Origin: Bacillota bacterium
GTDB lineage: Bacteria > Bacillota > Clostridia > Oscillospirales > Acutalibacteraceae
Length of the DNA stretch: 9,661 bases
Direction of reading: 5' to 3'
Assembly (NCBI GenBank): GCA_023458755.1
Contig: JAEWYE010000054.1
Span: forward strand, 1-9,661
Positions 8,701 through 9,661 of this stretch are shown piece after piece; position 1 is the stretch's first letter, and every line of letters begins with the position of its first letter. The translations under genes and the position numbers were made by a program. The notes under the pieces are model-generated. The model was not told the DNA's origin. It searched no databases and was given only the letters and a program-made list of their open reading frames with translations.

Positions 8701-9165
8701 AGTGGTGCTGAAGGCTTCACAGCAAGAGTAGCAAGTGCCGCCAGCGGAGGGAATATAGAAATCCGGCTAGACAGTGCTACGGGTCCGGTAATAGGTAGTT
8801 GTCCTGTTACCAGTACTGGCGATTGGCAGACATACACAGATGTAGATTGCGGAGTAAGCGAAGCCGCTGGAAAACATGACGTGTATCTTATTTTTAAAGG
8901 GGAAAGTGGATACTTGTTCAATATTAATTGGTTCATATTCAGTGAAAAGACTATCACTGGGAAATTGGGTGATATAAACTCCGACGGACAAGTAGATGCT
9001 ATAGATTTACTGTTGCTAAAAAGGTATCTGCTAGGACTGGGAGAAATTGAAGACACCAAGCTGGCAGACTTGGATGCCAACGGAGATATCAATGCAATAG
9101 ATTTTTCACTTATGAAACAATTTATACTGGGCACAATAACCGGCTTTCCGGGAGAAACACAATAA
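5797..9165 (+). CDS. GH59 galactocerebrosidase-family beta-galactosidase with lectin-like domain, unassigned module, CBM6 and dockerin
   Basis: A secreted 1122-residue enzyme. Residues 1-29 are a signal peptide (cleavage near STVSA). The GH59 barrel follows: FKGFGVLSGNSSSALL matches the opening of human GALC (FDGIGAVSGG), and HVKIEMGND and RWNAPGW match its following strands. The acid/base is Glu189 in NPGVNEQ and the nucleophile Glu282 in EVWNSEAQ, the equivalents of GALC Glu182 and Glu258. A beta-sandwich runs from about 400 to 530. A lectin-like domain from about 543 to 775 (YADNFDYSG through RFDNLKVE) matches the GALC lectin domain. Residues about 777-913 form a further beta-rich module I cannot assign. 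CBM6 is 928-1048 and the dockerin 1058-1122. The likely reaction is exo release of beta-galactose; the natural substrate is unknown, and the CBM6 and neighbours point to galactosylated xylan side chains rather than lipids. Confidence 0.92.
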   Translation: MKRKILSILLLVTMTTAMLSTSLMSTVSAADADFVLDGNNIKAGNVNGLTFKGFGVLSGNSSSALLMDYKTEHPEKYAELLQILFGGKNPIMTHVKIEMGNDRNNSTGPDPSTMRWETETANVKRHPGFQLAADAKKVNPGLKVSILRWNAPGWANSNDKIYTWYKNTILAAYRQYGYMVDYVNPGVNEQTPDLTWTKQYAQRIKTDSTGFNNDQERALYNKIKVVISDEVSVGSFGDDMVSDSTLRDAVSVAAYHYNTDDNSLGSFKQLAEAYDKEVWNSEAQATFSNSSFRPNNNMKDPTVAGTGLGGINGPLEMGNTVIKGFVNSRRTHFIYQPAIGSFYEGGQFSFKELLSARDPWSGWMHYDAGLVILRHFSWFSKAGWENESNTAGVWRAVPQASTTGATGTNPVNGRNGTPSYMTLASPDKHDFSTIFVNDSEYSKTYTFKTINMAYSGNPSLEVWETRAADKGAAFNSNYMKYTGTVSTNSSGVYTVNVKPYSVVTVTTLSNNGKAEFNTPLPVEGERKVLDTDKTGSIQDTRDNILYADNFDYSGKTAPVIAAGGEISGTQSYIDSRGGSKSAIPRYTSDRNGAFEVYLPDGSSNYVLRQQVDQSSMGLGGTWNNGNPITGIGDNRWLNYKASVDVSFEHNSTEGGNNYAAIGARQQGGENSHYLNGTPYILKFWFDGGWSLLVNGSSVANGNVASGSGGVKISGFNTAYNAWHNISLMVADNKVTAYLDNTILYTYTDSSPRLSGRIDLASGYYNTRFDNLKVETIDGYTPYYSEMLDNLEMYDLSSVPSTKLVYGGSWAHENGKSMYNYQRSLSTSQGTGASIQYSFTGTGLDILGANNGSAKLEVTVDGVVVNSSGSTMVSGNLYQTFTLHGLEYGNHTVRLKVLSGTLVVDAVGVVANIAGAPEVPVEQSAYSRIEAESYSSQSGIQTETCTEGGKNVGYVENGDYAVYKNVDFGSGAEGFTARVASAASGGNIEIRLDSATGPVIGSCPVTSTGDWQTYTDVDCGVSEAAGKHDVYLIFKGESGYLFNINWFIFSEKTITGKLGDINSDGQVDAIDLLLLKRYLLGLGEIEDTKLADLDANGDINAIDFSLMKQFILGTITGFPGETQ
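8125..8535 (+). other. Unassigned beta-rich module in the GH59 protein
   Basis: Residues about 777-913 lie between the lectin-like domain and CBM6. The pattern is VYGGSW, then GASIQYSFTGTGLDILG, LEVTVDGVVV, YQTFTLHGLEYGNHTVRLKV and a final LVVDAVGVV strand. This FTGTG...vDG...GLexGxHTV pattern recurs as accessory beta-sandwich modules in bacterial polysaccharide enzymes. I recall no firm CAZy number or function for it. A carbohydrate-binding role is a guess. Confidence 0.65.
8578..9162 (+). repeat. CBM6-dockerin cassette, copy 3 (in the GH59 gene)
   Basis: CBM6 at 8578-8940 and dockerin at 8968-9162, the close relative of the cassette at 5173-5763. Cleft residues are kept (Tyr of VGYVENGD, Trp of GDWQTY, Asn of NINWF). 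Three cysteines (TETC, GSC, VDC) occupy the same places as in copies 1 and 2, suggesting a conserved disulfide. The shared DNA is similar but has many third-position changes, so this is not a very recent duplication. Confidence 0.85.
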
Positions 9166-9170
9166 TACTA

Positions 9171-9176
9171 GGGAGG
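9171..9176 (+). promoter_or_regulatory. Shine-Dalgarno site for the GH2 gene
   Basis: GGGAGG lies 10 bases before ATG 9187. An in-frame TAG at 9169-9171 rules out any earlier start. The 21-base gap leaves no room for a promoter or terminator. Confidence 0.8.
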
Positions 9177-9186
9177 TTTTTACGGT

Positions 9187-9661
9187 ATGTGGGGAAAGAA
9201 AATTTTATGTATATTTCTTGTGACGGTATTAATGCTGACTATGACACCAATACCTCATCAGGCGGCAATGGCAGATACAGCAGGAATTAAGGAACTGAAA
9301 GGAACTGATATCTGCAACGGATTAAGAGGACAGAGTTTTAATGAAGGTTGGAAATTCAACAAAGGAGACGTAACCAATGGTCAGAGTATCAGCTTCAATG
9401 ACGGTGGCTGGTCAGGGGTTACACTGCCTCACGATTGGAGCATATTTAATTCCTTTAATCAGTCTTCTGCAGCTGGTGGTGGAGGCGGATATTTGGACGG
9501 AGGAATCGGATGGTACAGGAAAACCTTTTCAATACCATCGGATTATACCGGCAAGAAGGTATTCATTGAATTCGACGGAGCATATATGAACAGCCAGGTA
9601 TGGATTAATGGTACCTTGCTGGGAACTCGTCCGTATGGGTATTCCTCCTTTGAATATGATT
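9187..9661 (+). CDS. GH2-family glycosidase, N-terminal part only (3' truncated)
   Basis: The frame runs from ATG 9187 to the window edge with no stop, giving 158 residues. Residues 1-28 are a signal peptide (MWGKK start, hydrophobic core, cleavage near AAMA). What follows is the N-terminal jelly-roll sugar-binding domain of GH2: FNEGWKFNKGD, the hallmark VTLPHDWSIF, GYLDGGIGWYRKTF, FIEFDGAYMNSQVWING and GTRPYGYSSFEYD. This LPHDWSI/GWYRK form is typical of GH2 beta-galactosidases and relatives. The catalytic Glu residues and any CBM or dockerin lie beyond the window, so beta-galactosidase versus another GH2 activity cannot be decided. The 21-base gap and good RBS place it in the same operon, and a dockerin further on is likely by analogy with its neighbours. 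Confidence 0.9.
   Translation, partial: MWGKKILCIFLVTVLMLTMTPIPHQAAMADTAGIKELKGTDICNGLRGQSFNEGWKFNKGDVTNGQSISFNDGGWSGVTLPHDWSIFNSFNQSSAAGGGGGYLDGGIGWYRKTFSIPSDYTGKKVFIEFDGAYMNSQVWINGTLLGTRPYGYSSFEYD

Noticed and set aside
8679..9134. Long open frame on the - strand opposite the GH59 CBM6-dockerin region
   Set aside because: It lies wholly within a clear coding gene. A similar antisense frame lies opposite the GH27 dockerin (5586-5975) with the same peptide pattern, as expected from the duplicated dockerin sequence. No RBS or recognisable domain.
1..9661. Novel defence, mobile or RNA-based system
   Set aside because: All sequence is accounted for by five secreted polysaccharide-degrading enzymes. 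No transposase, integrase, tRNA, CRISPR repeat, riboswitch-like leader or toxin-antitoxin pair was seen on either strand.

Overview
The window is a block of secreted, dockerin-bearing glycoside hydrolases, all on the + strand. It matches the xylan-degradation (xyl-doc type) cellulosome clusters of mesophilic cellulolytic clostridia (Ruminiclostridium cellulolyticum / josui / papyrosolvens group). The pointers are moderately AT-rich DNA, strong AGGAGG-type ribosome binding sites, Gram-positive signal peptides, CBM6 modules, and C-terminal type I dockerins carrying Ala-Ile/Ala-Leu-like pairs at the cohesin-contact positions. The assignment comes from domain architecture read by eye, not from a database match.

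Layout: (1) 1-1277, the 3' part of a GH43-CBM6-dockerin enzyme, probably an arabinoxylan arabinofuranosidase; its 5' end lies outside the window. (2) 1328-3922, a GH127/GH146-type beta-L-arabinofuranosidase with a CBM22-like module and a dockerin. (3) 3952-5766, a GH27 enzyme (alpha-galactosidase family) with CBM6 and dockerin. (4) 5797-9165, a GH59 enzyme (galactocerebrosidase family) with its lectin-like domain, an unassigned beta-rich module, CBM6 and dockerin. (5) 9187 to the window end, the signal peptide and N-terminal sugar-binding domain of a GH2 enzyme, cut by the window edge. Gaps between genes are only 21-50 bases. Each contains a Shine-Dalgarno sequence and none holds a convincing terminator or promoter, so this looks like the inside of one long operon that continues on both sides. 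No stretch over 300 bases lacks a gene. I saw no RNA genes, mobile elements or CRISPR arrays.

How the genes work together (inference): the enzymes are exported, dock onto a scaffoldin through their dockerins, and are held on xylan by CBM6 or CBM22 modules. They would remove arabinose and galactose decorations from complex arabinoxylan so that backbone xylanases can act. In R. cellulolyticum the comparable cluster is known to be controlled by the XydS/XydR two-component system; no binding site for such a regulator is visible here.

The points most worth following up are unusual sugar-pocket residues in the GH27 enzyme, an unassigned module in the GH59 enzyme, and a duplicated CBM6-dockerin cassette shared by the GH27 and GH59 genes. 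I did not find a wholly new type of system; this is a recognisable cellulosomal operon with some unusual components.
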